A DNA stretch of 64,000 nt from Henckelia pumila (Eukaryota > Streptophyta > Magnoliopsida > Lamiales > Gesneriaceae): assembly GCF_033568475.1 (NCBI RefSeq), contig NC_133121.1, positions 8,308,001 to 8,372,000 of the forward strand, given 5' to 3'. The position numbers were made by a program, and so were the translations under genes. The notes under the pieces were generated by a model. It did no database searches, was not told where the DNA came from, and saw only the letters and a program-made list of their open reading frames with translations. Positions 50,001 to 60,907 of this stretch are shown piece by piece. The first letter of the stretch is position 1; every line of letters starts with the position of its first letter.

Positions 50001-50294
50001 GCCGCCGGGATTCGGCACCCACTCCCCGGAAAACAAGTCGCAGGTCGTACTGGATGCCGATTCGCCGCCGCTTCCGGCCCGGTAATCGACGACTTCTGCT
50101 GGAATGAATACGGTGGTCTCCGGGGGTTTTCTGTAATCTGTGATATTGAAAGGAAGAGTGAATTTCTTGGGGAAGAAAGGGAAATATAGGGTGAAAAAGA
50201 TGACGATGGAGATTAGTATAGTTGGGAGAAATTTGGGGGATCTTTTTCGGGCTTGGTGTTTTGCTGAGGGAATTTCAGAAGCTTGAAGCTTCAT
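47007..50294 (-). CDS. TBL19/20/21-like polysaccharide O-acetyltransferase, array copy 2
   Basis: Two exons (50294-49770 and 47789-47007) joined in phase 0 give 435 residues. The start [14 protein letters not shown] resembles the TBL19 N-terminus. A membrane helix (about 23-40) follows. The TBL domain begins at C85 ([13 protein letters not shown]). [14 protein letters not shown] carries the GDS triad at 158-160, and DCVH at 405-408 ([13 protein letters not shown]) is the DxxH motif. The highly conserved [19 protein letters not shown] lies between them. The protein is likely a Golgi acetyltransferase of cell-wall glycans. Exon 2 is strikingly GC-rich between about 47300 and 47600. The 1.98-kb intron carries a palindromic MITE next to its 3' splice site. 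Nearest relative in the window is copy 3. Confidence 0.94.
47821..47999. mobile_element. Palindromic MITE, family C, copy 2, in a TBL intron
   Basis: Starts GATGCTACATGTATACGGAG, identical over 20 bases to the 30491 copy, and contains GGAAAAAAAATTTTCAAATC. The far end (ATGTGTACCTGTAACATT) is more degraded. It begins only about 30 bases from the 3' splice site of the intron. Confidence 0.65.
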
Positions 50295-50601
50295 TGAATG
50301 AGTCTTATCGGGAACACAGAAAACCAAGTTGGTGGAGATGACAAAATGTCAAGAACACTGACCGCTTTTCATTTATATATTCAAAAATATATATATTTAA
50401 TATTTTAGTTCTTTAAATTAATTAATTAATTTGTGTTCTTTTCCGAATAAATTAAATAAGTTACTATTTCATCTTTTTAAAAAAATATTATATAAGTTAC
50501 TGTTAAAAAAACGTGCATTTCTTGCTTATGAAAATATTGCAGTAAAAAAATCGAACTAAAGTTTGTATAAAAATAAATTTATGACTCTAATCTCAAATTT
50601 T

Positions 50602-51300
50602 CTAAAAGAATTGACCACGAAGAAGATCTCATTCCACATGAGTCAGAGTCCATTGACTCATGTTGAGGTTAAATCAAGGGATGTTGTTAGGTTATAAACT
50701 CATGAGTTGTCCATCCCAAAAGGCTTGTTTATTGGGTGGGGTTGCCTCATGAGTTTATAACTAACTATTTATTAGTTTAATATTTCAATGTGGGATATCA
50801 TAACATTGTCGACCCCTTGAGAAGCCGACGTCTGCGGCGGCCTACTCTAGACGGCTTTCACTCACCTTTCAGTATTCAGTGCATGCATTCATGCACCTTA
50901 ATCTGGCCTATAATTTTTTCAATTATCGACACTGATCCGATGGTAGCCCTTTCCTAGGTCGCCCCTTCCGCTATGTCGGCTCTCAACGAGAACACCAAAT
51001 GTTAAGTTATAAACCCATGAGGTGTCCATCCCAAAAGACTTGCCTATTGGGTGGGGTTGCCTCATGAGTTTATAACTAACTATTTATTAGTTTAATATTT
51101 CAATGTGAGATATCATAACAGATGTGCATGAGCGACAGAGACCTGAAGGAGGGAGCAACATGACTCAATCCCTAGAGCATACCCCCACAATATTTTAGCA
51201 GTGAATATGCTCCACACGAAGATCAAACCCGCAACGCTGATGAATCTCTTTCCACGTCACCTTAGGCCTTACCAACTCGCCTATGCCCCTGCGGGCCCCT
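50602..51300 (-). mobile_element. tRNA-derived SINE split by a TRIM
   Basis: On the minus strand, from 51300, it starts with a tRNA-like head carrying an A box TAGGCGAGTTGG (51283-51272) and a B box GGTTTGATCTT (51229-51219), about 45 bases apart as in polymerase III promoters. Near-identical 13-mers AATCTCAAATTTT (50589-50601) and AATATCAAATTTT (51301-51313) bound it, the expected target duplication. About 258 bases belong to the SINE; the remainder is the inserted TRIM. Confidence 0.72.
50685..51120. mobile_element. TRIM-class LTR element fossil inside the SINE
   Basis: Two 121-base terminal direct repeats (50685-50805 and 51000-51120) start TGTTA-GTTATAAAC and end GATATCATAACA. GATGT on both sides (50680-50684 and 51121-51125) is a 5-base target duplication. 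The 194-base middle is non-coding. The CTCTCAACGAGAACACCAAA next to the right repeat resembles a primer site read on the minus strand. The element looks whole for a TRIM and has no protein genes. The two repeats differ at only about 4-6 positions, so the insertion is fairly young. Confidence 0.88.
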
Positions 51301-51313
51301 AATATCAAATTTT

Positions 51314-52447
51314 GGTTAAATGGATAGATGATTAGATGTTTATAATATAGGTCAACCACGAGACTAGATTTAACATTTTAATAAAAATTGTATATGTTTA
51401 AAAAATCAATATTAATTAATGTGTTGGTCTACTAAAATAATTTCTTGATCGTACTAAGTAAATAATTACACGAATATCATCAAATATAGGAAATCAAATT
51501 TGATTTAGTTTAATAATTATATATGGATCTGTCGTTTGAAAAGAATATATAATACCGTAGCCGGTGGTTGTTTTCGCGTGAATGATGATATTGGTAAAAT
51601 GAAAAGGACTAAAATTAGAGATAAGGCTATACGAAGTTTATAGTTCAACTAAATTTTATTCTAAAGTATATAATATATATCATGCTAATATAGGCATAAA
51701 ATTAGTAGACCCCATAATATTTTGGTTATTCTATTTTTTATATAAAAAAAATATTTTTACATTTAAAATTTATACAAGTATATAACCAGAAAAAAATATC
51801 AAATATCAATTAAGTAGATAATATTTTTTGAACAAACTATATTATTTTTATTATTCTAAATTCTTTTATACAAAATCATATCATTTAAAATATTATCTGT
51901 ATAAAAAAATGTCTATTACGACTTTGCACTTTTGGATTATTGTCTCTATTTTTTCAAATGAAGTATGCAGTATAGTTATAAGTTTTTTTACTTCTCCCGA
52001 GTGCCAAAAAAATCATATGTTACAAATTGGTATAACATTGTATGTTATACCAATCACTTCTTGTCATGTATTTGGTAGAAAAAGAAATTGAATTTTGATG
52101 TAATGAGGTAAGAGACACATGTCAAAAGTGATTGATATAACAGATAATTTTACATCAATTTGTTACAAAAGATTTTTTCCCCGCCCGAATTTCTCTCTGT
52201 TTTTTTCTTAACTGTACCACTATATCTTTTTTAATCGCATCGTTACTCTTTAGTGTACACTAATATCTAAATATTTAGATTTATATAATAACTTATAAAT
52301 CACAGTGGTCAAGTAAACTGATTAGACAAACTTCGTGCAACCGGATTGTTCGATAAAGTATAGATAGTTTCACTAACTCAAACACTCAAAAAGTTCAGGA
52401 CTCTCTCTTTTTACTTCTATCATCCTTCTCACTATGAATTTAATGTA
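51314..52447. other. AT-rich intergenic, no gene seen
   Basis: Only short chance frames are present. Nothing recognisable apart from AT-rich sequence. Confidence 0.6.
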
Positions 52448-52748
52448 GGAAAAATGAGTTTTTTAGTCCAATAACTTTACTTCCTTTGGGTTTTGGTCCA
52501 ATAATTTATTAGATGTGGGTTTTGGTACAATAAATTTGCATTTTCAGTGTTTTTTGGTTCAACTACATACGTGTTAGCTTTTTATTGGTCCACATCATCA
52601 TTTTGGACCAATCAGAAGTTGACACGTATGCAGTTGAATCAATAAACACTGAAAATGCAAAGTTAGTGTACCAAAAACCACATAAAAAAATTTAATGGAC
52701 CAAAACCAAAACATGGACAAGTTAATGGACCAAAAAACTTATTTTTCC
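52448..52748. mobile_element. MULE-type MITE with 9-base target duplication
   Basis: The ends GGAAAAATGAGTTTTTTAGT and (reverse complement) GGAAAAATAAGTTTTTTGGT are long inverted repeats. TTTAATGTA lies directly outside both (52439-52447 and 52749-52757). The 301-base element is nearly palindromic; its centre is TTGGTCCACATCATC / ATTTTGGACCAA. The 9-base duplication marks it as Mutator-like. Confidence 0.85.
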
Positions 52749-53539
52749 TTTAATGTATATAGATAGACTCATGTATTAGTTTGGACTTCTTCTTGGAACA
52801 AAAATGTATTTAATTATAAACAAGAAATTTGACAAATCTTTTCGAAATATATTAAACTTACTTAATTTCCTTATCAATTGGTTCAATTTATTATTTATTA
52901 TAAAAGCTCCCGAGTCATCGATTCATTGGCATGAAAAAGAACCCTCACCTATAAATATCAACCAATCAACCAATCCTCAAAATTAGCAAATACTTGCTTT
53001 AGTCGCTCTAATTAAATTCCGGATTTATTTAAATTATTCCTGATTTATTTAACTAAATAATCTCCGTTTGACCATGATTTGGAAATATAACTTTCTCAAT
53101 TTTTTTTCCTTTATTTTGTTTTTGCATTTCCTTTGTATTTGAAGGTCCTTTGCAAATTTTTTTTGAAAGAAGGTCATAAATCAAAAAATTTGGTTGACCA
53201 AGGTCATTTTTCAAACTATCCCATTAAATTCCCCTCAATTGACACCCCAACTGATATTAATATGCCCGTTTCCTTGTAAGGGAGAATCTCTTACCTTTTT
53301 TTTATTATTTTTTAAAAGGTCAAAAATGGTTTCTTGGTGCTACGAGAAATTTATGTTTCGATTATTAGAAAGCTAGAATAATTATTTCTATATTGAAATT
53401 AATGGAGAATTTAATTTCTTTGACTTTATGACTCCTCTATGAGCAAAAGGATTATGACCTGATCAAGTTGATTGGTGCAAGCAATAGTATTTAATTTAAA
53501 GCTATGTATTGCGTACATGGATTGAATTTTTTTTTATTA

Positions 53540-54442
53540 GGCTGCGTTTACTTGACTTGATAAACCTAGGATGAGTTGATTAATCTAACGTTATTCCTTG
53601 TTTACTTACAAAAAGTTATTTTTTCACAAATCTGAAAGCCCTTCATTCAACCCTCATTTCACGTGATATCGCATCCTTCTTTTATCAAGGTATAACTCAT
53701 CCTGATCTATTTTTTGTGGGAAAAAATCCACATAAAACCTAATCTACTCTCCCTTGATTTGTTATTTTCATGCTTCTTTATAACTCTATCTTGGATTTTG
53801 TTTATGGATATCAATAACATATTATGTTTATTTTCATCTAGTGGATATTCATGCTTCTCATAAAAGTTTTTAATTGTTAAATTAATTTTTATGCAATTTT
53901 AAGTTTCAAAATTAATTACAACCTTACTGTATATGGCTAGCAAGTTAGTTTTGTTTCTTTTGTTTTTTATGTTAATTTTGTTTCTTGCATGACATAGTTT
54001 ATCGTATTATGATGAATGTGATAAATGTTTTGAATTGTATTTGATGTATCATATATCATCTTATAACTTTCCTCACTCATGAGAGGAATATTTATTTTTA
54101 TTCAATTTATCAATTTTATGTAACTATGAAAAATACATATTTTTATACCCAATAATTTTGTTAAATGAAAATATCTCACATGTGAATCAATAATAATTTA
54201 AAATATTCAATAATAATCCAATTCAAATTTTATGAATACAAAAGTAAACTTAAAATTATTTATCATAGGTGGAGGGTAAAAATGTAATTCGTCCTTCAAT
54301 CATTATTTCAATCTCAAAATTAATAACTCAAAGTAAACATGTTACTGTTTATCCATTAGTATTTCAAATCCTTTAAAGTCATTTTAATATTCTTTGTATG
54401 ATTTATCCATATATAATCTCATTCCACCAAATAAACGCAGCC
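53540..54442. mobile_element. Tourist-like (PIF/Harbinger) element, 0.9 kb
   Basis: The left end GGCTGCGTTTACTTG and the right end (reverse complement) GGCTGCGTTTATTTG form inverted repeats. TTA flanks both ends (53537-53539 and 54443-54445). The interior is AT-rich and non-coding, so the element is non-autonomous. Confidence 0.8.
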
Positions 54443-54942
54443 TTAATGAATATATATAATATTACACTGCTGCATTTTCATCAACAATCTTTTAACAAAC
54501 ATCTAAACTTCTAACAAAATATTATAAAATGTTGGTGCTTGCGTACTTTCATTTATGAGACCATTCCACGTAGATGGCAGGCAGACTCTAAATATTGGGA
54601 AATAAGCTTTGGTTTAATTTGTTTTAAAAATTAATCCAATGGTGAAGAAGTGCGATTTTTACTTATCAATCTCCAAACAACTCGAGATGTTTGGCATACA
54701 CACGCAAAGATCGATCGTTGAAATTTATAATAGCAAGAGAATAACGAAATCTTTATTTGAAGAAGATCAAAATTTTAATTATTTGTCATAAATGTTAAAT
54801 AAAAGTAATGGCCGTGCCAAAACTGATCTACAAATAAAAAAATCTATCCATTTTATTTTTCTATCACTATGTTTTTTTTTTTTAAAAAAAATATCTAAAA
54901 AATAATAATAATGTAATAAATATAAAAGAACTACAATATATC

Positions 54943-57900
54943 TTATGATACTTCTCTTTTCAACAAGTGTTGCAAGAAGTCATTCCAAGAATCGATGGGG
55001 CCAGGCAAACACCAATGCACACAGTCATTAGCAAATGACTGATTTAGCCCTTGCGAATGCCCGTATTTACTCGGATGCCCATCGGGTCTCAACAGCATGG
55101 GCTTCGTGGCATCGAAGAGCCGAAACTTGTTCCCTCCGTTTCTCCTCCCTGCTTTCCGTGCAATTCGAAGCTCCTCCAACTGTATCATATACATCTCCAG
55201 GCTGTAATCCTCCAGAGAGGTTTCGTTCCTCCTAAACGGCGCCGTCCGCGCGCAGTCGCCGCCCTTGTCCCACGGCCCGCCCTCGAAATGCGACGGCGCG
55301 AACGTCCTCAGGAACGCGACGCCGCCGAAATCGACGGCTTCGTTGATCGCTCGGAGCGCCGTGCGGAAAGCACGGCGGTAGCTGAAGGTGGACTTGAGGT
55401 GGGCGACCTGGGTCTCCGGGCAGTAGAGGCAGCCGACGAGTTGGCGGTTGAGGTAGAAGTAGGTGGGGCGGAAGAACCAGTGGCCGGCGGAGATGATGAC
55501 GTAATCGAAGGAAGCGATTTTGGTGGTCCAGTTGAGATTGAATTGGTCGAGGTGGAGATTGAAAGGGCGCTTTTCGTCGTTGGGATCGGTCTTCTCTGTG
55601 TGGACTAGGTACGGTGACCAGAACATGGAGATGTTGAAATCGTGTTCGTTGAATTCGTACCGTTTGTTTTGATCCAACGGGTGTGATAGGTCCACTGCAC
55701 TTGACGCCTGAAAATTTTGATTCAAACTAACTATTAAAATAATTTTATAAATCAGTTTAACTTCAATTAAATTTTCGAGCAAAAGAATACGAATCCCTGA
55801 ATATAATAATTCATTAGCAGTGGATGTCGTATGAGCCTATGGGATCGGTCGATGCTACGAACCGTTCGAATCTTTTTGCAGATCAAATCAATGATGATTC
55901 GGGTTCGATCTACTGCCCTGAACTTAGTATGGAACGATTTGAGCTTATGTTTGAATAAATGTGCACGCGTTAAATGTTCATCATCGTAACAAAATTCTTT
56001 AAATTATAAACGCACATGCACGCCTTAATAATATTTTATGTATTAATACTAAATTAAAACAACAATTATAACTAAAACGGTATATTGATCAACAATATAA
56101 TAAACAAATAATTTCTTTGAAATTTTATCACTAAATATTTCAACTTTGATATTTACAAAAAATAATATTTCAAACTTTGACCAAAATAGGCTAAGTAGCT
56201 AATGTTATTTATTTATTTTTTGAGAAACCAAATTCATTAACTAAAAAAGATTAATCTTTAGTTACAACTTACAAGCTCAGGTGACCAAGTAGGAAAATCA
56301 CTATGAAGCCATTCGAAATTCAAAACAGACACAAGTACTTTGCGAGCCAAATTTTGTGCAACATCATTAGCCACTATTCTCATATAAGTAGGTAATGATA
56401 TTTATATATCCATACATAATCAGATAAAAAGCATTATCGCAGTGAAGCTCCGTTAAAGTATATATACACATTTTACTAACAATTTTTTTTCAGATTAATT
56501 GATGGATGCTTCATGGAATGTCAAGCGTTAATATCATAATTTTAAGCACATATTATATATAAATTTCACTAAATCCTTCATGTATTTCATCATATAGTTT
56601 AGATTATCACATAATGATTTCGATTCTATTTGGACAAATATTTTTTAAAAAAAATTAGTATTTTATAAGTCAAAAAAGCTTAAAAGCATGTCTTTGGGTA
56701 AGATTTTGTAAAACACATTTAAACTTTTTTTCCTTCAAATATAATTGTTAAAGAACAATTAAAAAGTTTGTATTTTTGTTTTAAGAATAAAAAACGCAGG
56801 TTAAAAGAGAATTTAAATATTTTTATAGAATAGTTGTCTAAAAGTCGTTTTCTTTTTTAACTAGTTATCGAAACACATTTAACTTTAAATTTTTTTATAA
56901 ATAATTCTTCAAACACGTTTTTCAAACAATTTTATAAAAAATGTCAAAAACAATTTTACAAGTAATTGTCTTACAATTTTCCATTACTTTGTTCCAAAAC
57001 CAATACATAAATCGATGGCGTGACATTTTAAAATCTCTTATATATGCCCCTAAATCAATCAATTATTTTCTTTAAACAAGCAATGTTACTACCATAAACC
57101 AGCCATAAGGTGGCATGCAAGAAACTCATACTTCCATTTTCAATTTACAACACTATAATTAAACAACCATCATTATATATGCAGGTGAGATGATTTAAAA
57201 CTCTCCCATCGAAGGAAAGATTTTAGCTTGAACAAGTCTTCACCCATGTGATGAAAAAAGAAATGCATGGAAAGATTTGTAGATATTAAATAAATAAATT
57301 AAATTATCGAGTCAGTAGAGGAAAAATACACGTACCCTTGACAAAAGGCAAACCAAAGATTGCATGTGATTTCTTGCCACAGAATCACCAACGAAAGCTA
57401 TGGATTTTCCCCTCACCAGTTCCAGAAACTGAACGGGATCGAATACGGGCAGCTCGCAATCGTCGGGCTTCCACCGCCATTGCAAGAACCCCGTGTCGGG
57501 CCGCCCGAATTTCAGGCAATTCTGATGCTCCTGTATCGCATCGCACGTCTCGTTCGTGTAATACGGGCCCTCCGGAGTCGGCTCCCATTCCCCCGTGAAC
57601 AAGTCGCATTCTTCCTCATCCATCACTTTCGACCGCATCGTTTCGATCCGATCATCGGCCGCCGCCGCCTTTTCATGTCTCTGTACATGAGAAGAATCTC
57701 TCCGATGAACAACGTCCCTCTTAGCCCGACGGGCCTTGGTTCTTCTTCCCTTGACATTCCGCCTCCCGACGGAGGCGGAGACATGGCGATGCACGGCCGT
57801 GTCATCGACGCCGCCTTCGGTATTCTCATGACACCCCTCCGCCTCGCCGGAACAAGGATGATCGTGATCTATTTCCTCTTCCTTCTCGGGAGGAGTCGAA

Positions 57901-58124
57901 TATTCCAAATGGGACCTCGTTTGTATCGACTCCTCCACCGAATCTCCCAAGGATTCGTATGCTTTGGATTCTTCGGTGAATTTCTTGGAAGAATCCCGGA
58001 AGGAGGGGTAATATAGAGGGATTGTGAGGAGTACTGTTAGGGCTATGAGCGGGGCGATCTTTGGAGTTTTTCTTCTTGTTTGTTGGGGTTTCCCTAATGG
58101 AAGTTCAGAGACTTGGAGCTTCAT
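54943..58124 (-). CDS. TBL19-like polysaccharide O-acetyltransferase, array copy 3, long stem
   Basis: Two exons (58124-57336 and 55707-54943) in phase 0 give 517 residues. The N-terminus [15 protein letters not shown] strongly recalls Arabidopsis TBL19. The membrane helix (about 22-40) is followed by an unusually long stem. Residues 50-172 are charged, with Glu/Asp runs, then [19 protein letters not shown], then His-rich [16 protein letters not shown]. In copies 1 and 2 the whole N-terminal part before the TBL domain is only 67-84 residues. The TBL domain starts at C173 ([12 protein letters not shown]). GDS lies at 246-248 ([14 protein letters not shown]), DCVH at 491-494. The catalytic part is intact, so Golgi wall-glycan acetylation is expected. 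The 1.6-kb intron contains a LINE fragment. Confidence 0.93.
56213..56395 (-). mobile_element. LINE RNase H-like fragment in a TBL intron
   Basis: The minus strand encodes [20 protein letters not shown], then [20 protein letters not shown] and a stop. That is the pattern of the C-terminal end of the RNase H-like domain of plant LINEs (V-x-N-x-VA-x-x-LAR...W). Only this tail remains. Confidence 0.6.
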
Positions 58125-58944
58125 TGTAATGCTGAAAGGGAAAAATTCAGAAAAAAAATAAAAATAAAATGGGTGAAGGACAAAAGCTTGAAGAGAAAAG
58201 ACCAACTCTGCGCAGCTTTCGACAAAAGTGATGGTGAATGAATAATGGCAGGAGAAATGGCTATATATTCTTACATATATAATCGGACAATTTTATTTAT
58301 TGCGTGCAATGTATTTATGCACGTAAATATGTATGTACATATATGTGTTTGAAGAAAGACATTCGTATATAAAGTAGTATAACGTAAGTATACTCATGTT
58401 TATACGTACAAGATTAGCATTCATGTTGGATTTCGAGTTTAATCGATCATAAACTCGTTAGAGTTCATGCTAACATAAGGGTAGTATCCTAATGATAGAT
58501 TCAATGGTCTAAAATTGATTTGGACATGTGGGTTGATGAAAATATACGGATCTCACATAGCCAAATTAAAATTGGATCATTGGATGTAGTGTAAGTGTAT
58601 TACCATATTACTTAATATTAACATGCGTCGTTGATGTAGCTCATCTGATATCAAGGTCACATACCAAATATGAGACGAATTCTGAAGTTCGAGATCCAAT
58701 TGTGACACTCCTTTCTCCCGACTAAAACAAAAAAACAAAATTAACATGTAGAGGGGTCTAATCAGAATTTGAATTTCATAATCGGGGGACAAGAATTTAA
58801 GTAATGTATTGTTTAGTAAACATGATGTATTATTTTTATTATTTAAAAAAAAAAAAATACAAAACAATACAAATTCTATATGTAAAATTTGCTGTTGAAG
58901 ATATTTGACTTGAGCCGAAAATATGTCAAAAATACAACATTCCG
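58125..58944. other. Promoter side of TBL copy 3
   Basis: Upstream region of the third TBL gene, AT-rich. On the plus strand, near 58620-58720, a GATGTAGCTCATCTGATATCAAG stretch resembles a tRNA-like or SINE head but lacks a convincing partner. Confidence 0.5.
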
Positions 58945-59017
58945 TGGAGATGCGGGGTATCGATCCCCGTACCTCTCGCATGCTAAGCGAGCGCTCTACC
59001 ATCTGAGCTACATCCCC
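58945..59017 (-). tRNA. tRNA-Ala (AGC)
   Basis: A 73-base cloverleaf reads GGGGATGTAGCTCAGATGGT at its 5' end, then the anticodon arm CTCGCTTAGCATGCGAG with anticodon AGC, a short variable region, and the T arm CGGGGATCGATACCCCG, closing with CATCTCC and discriminator A. The acceptor pairs GGGGATG/CATCTCC include the G3:U70 type pair position used for alanine identity. AACAAAG just upstream supplies the plant CAA initiation motif, and a T-run about 15 bases downstream fits polymerase III termination. No intron. Confidence 0.97.
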
Positions 59018-60156
59018 TTTGTTTCAATGCGTCGCAATTTGTTTAATTAACGCATTACCTTTTACCCTAGAACAAATGGATTCCCCGAGGTTCGTCTCCT
59101 ACGTGAATCCGGATGCCATTGAAGTCTATATGTATCTATATATATCTTGTGATTGAACTAATTACATGAATCGATTTACACACAAATTGGCTGAAATCAT
59201 GTTATTTGTATATGCATTAAACCAAGGAAGAAGGATGTTTTTTTTTTTAGGAAAACAAACTATATATTCATTAAATCAAGTAGCTATCGGGGGCAGTTCC
59301 AAAGGAAAAATGAGGTTCGGTGCGAAAATTAAAATAAGAGTTTCTTACATTAATTTAAAAAGGAAGTTGATAGTTGATACTCCATTTGTGAATAAATTTG
59401 CACTTGATTTTATACATGAAGTGAAGTGTAGGTAATAAAAAATGAAATGTAAATATCAACTCTCATTTAAAAAATCAAAGATAATTGAGCTATACAAAAT
59501 TATCTTCATATTTTGTGAATATAATTATGAAATTATCCAAAAAAACACATTGAACCATCAAAAATACAATTTAAGTGTTAATTTAATTAGAAGCGATTAA
59601 TTTAATCATTCAAAAGATAAATTAAATAAAAGTCTCAATGTTCAAAATTATTTCAAAATTCGTACTTCAATCCATAAATTTTTAACCACGACATGAAATT
59701 AACTATAAGTATTAAAATATAAAATTAAATTAAACGAGTCATAACTCAAATTTTAATGCACATAAAGGCCGAGAAGAAATTGGTCGAACATCAAGCTATA
59801 AAACCCAAGGCTAAGAACATCGATGACCAAGGAGAGATGATGAAAAGTGATGGTCGACGACAAACAACACAAACTGAGAGGTGATGAACGAAACGGAGAT
59901 TGAACATATCAATTTAGATGATATCTTTGTTGTTGACGATGCACAAATATTCTTTGATTTTTTTAATAACTATTATAATATAATAATAATTAATTGAATT
60001 ACATTAATCCATAATATTTATAATATATATGTATAATAAAAAAAATTTAATAAATTTGGGACCCCACCATTGGGTATAGGCCTTGTCCACCACCGGTAGC
60101 TACATCCATCAACTAAGATGGGTAAACACATTCAATCCAAAAAATAGGTTAAGAGT

Positions 60157-60400
60157 GAGACAAGACAAATTGCGTTAAACAATACGCTACCGTAATCGCA
60201 CTCGTACTAACATTTCAAATATTATTGAATCTACTAGAACGAAGTAGGTCGGATATGTTATATATAATCAGCCCCTCATGAGACAGAGATTCCGAGGAAG
60301 AGTTAATAGCTTTAATCGCATTCGACGAGTCCCAAAAACACCCAAACATGAGGAAAGTCACCTTGCAAAGCAAGCAGCATACCAAAATGAATTTGGCAAA
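60157..60400 (-). mobile_element. LINE RNase H-like fragment
   Basis: The minus strand reads WDSSNAIKAINSSSESLSHE, then GLIIYNISDLLRSSRFNNI, a stop, and NVSTSAITVAYCLTQFVLS. This matches the RNase H layout of plant LINEs (D-S-x-x-A-I-x-x-I, a helix, then V-x-x-x-A-x-x-VA-x-x-L). A stop codon interrupts it, so it is decayed. Confidence 0.6.
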
Positions 60401-60532
60401 CTCAATCTATTTGCTCTTTAAACCCCGCGTCCATATCAAGGCGAAAGTGTCTCGAAAGAGGTTACTTCTACCTAATCTCCCCACAGATTTGATTGTTACA
60501 TGAATTTGGCAAACTCAATCTATTTGCTCTTT
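60387..60532. repeat. 33-base direct repeat
   Basis: The 33 bases beginning ATGAATTTGGCAAACTCAAT are identical at 60387-60419 and 60500-60532, 113 bases apart. They lie beside the LINE fragment. Confidence 0.9.
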
Positions 60533-60873
60533 GAAATTCTTTGAGGAAAGAACGTACCCAATTTACCTTAATCGGTTGATCAAAGTGAGGAGGGTTGTGC
60601 TTTAATTTACAAAGCTCTTTCCAAATCACTCAAGAGTTCATCACAAATAGTTCAAACTCAGTTGTAGATATGTGATCCTTCATGTATAGTGCACAAATAA
60701 TAAAGACAGGTTACTGCTCTTCTTCAAACCAAACCAGAAATCTGTAAGTTTCCAAGTATCAAGAACTTTGGAACAAAAGAAAATACAGTGACTAGAGAGA
60801 TTATTAAGGGAAAAAAAATGAAGGATGTTAATTGCTACATATATAACAACTTCACATCGAACCCTATCATATA

Positions 60874-60907
<34 letters not shown>

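Noticed and set aside
55051-55608. 185-codon plus-strand frame over TBL copy 3
   Set aside because: Antisense shadow of the conserved exon; no independent support.
57360-58016. 218-codon plus-strand frame over TBL copy 3 exon 1
   Set aside because: Antisense shadow. The minus frame has the TBL start, membrane helix and GDS motif.
58620-58690. Second tRNA or SINE head near the tRNA-Ala gene
   Set aside because: GATGTAGCTCATCTGATATC looks A-box-like, but no paired stems or B box follow at the right distance.
58577-59002. 141-codon minus-strand frame
   Set aside because: Its beginning is the translated tRNA-Ala sequence; not a protein gene.
59166-59435. 89-codon plus-strand frame
   Set aside because: No recognisable domain and no neighbouring exons; likely chance.
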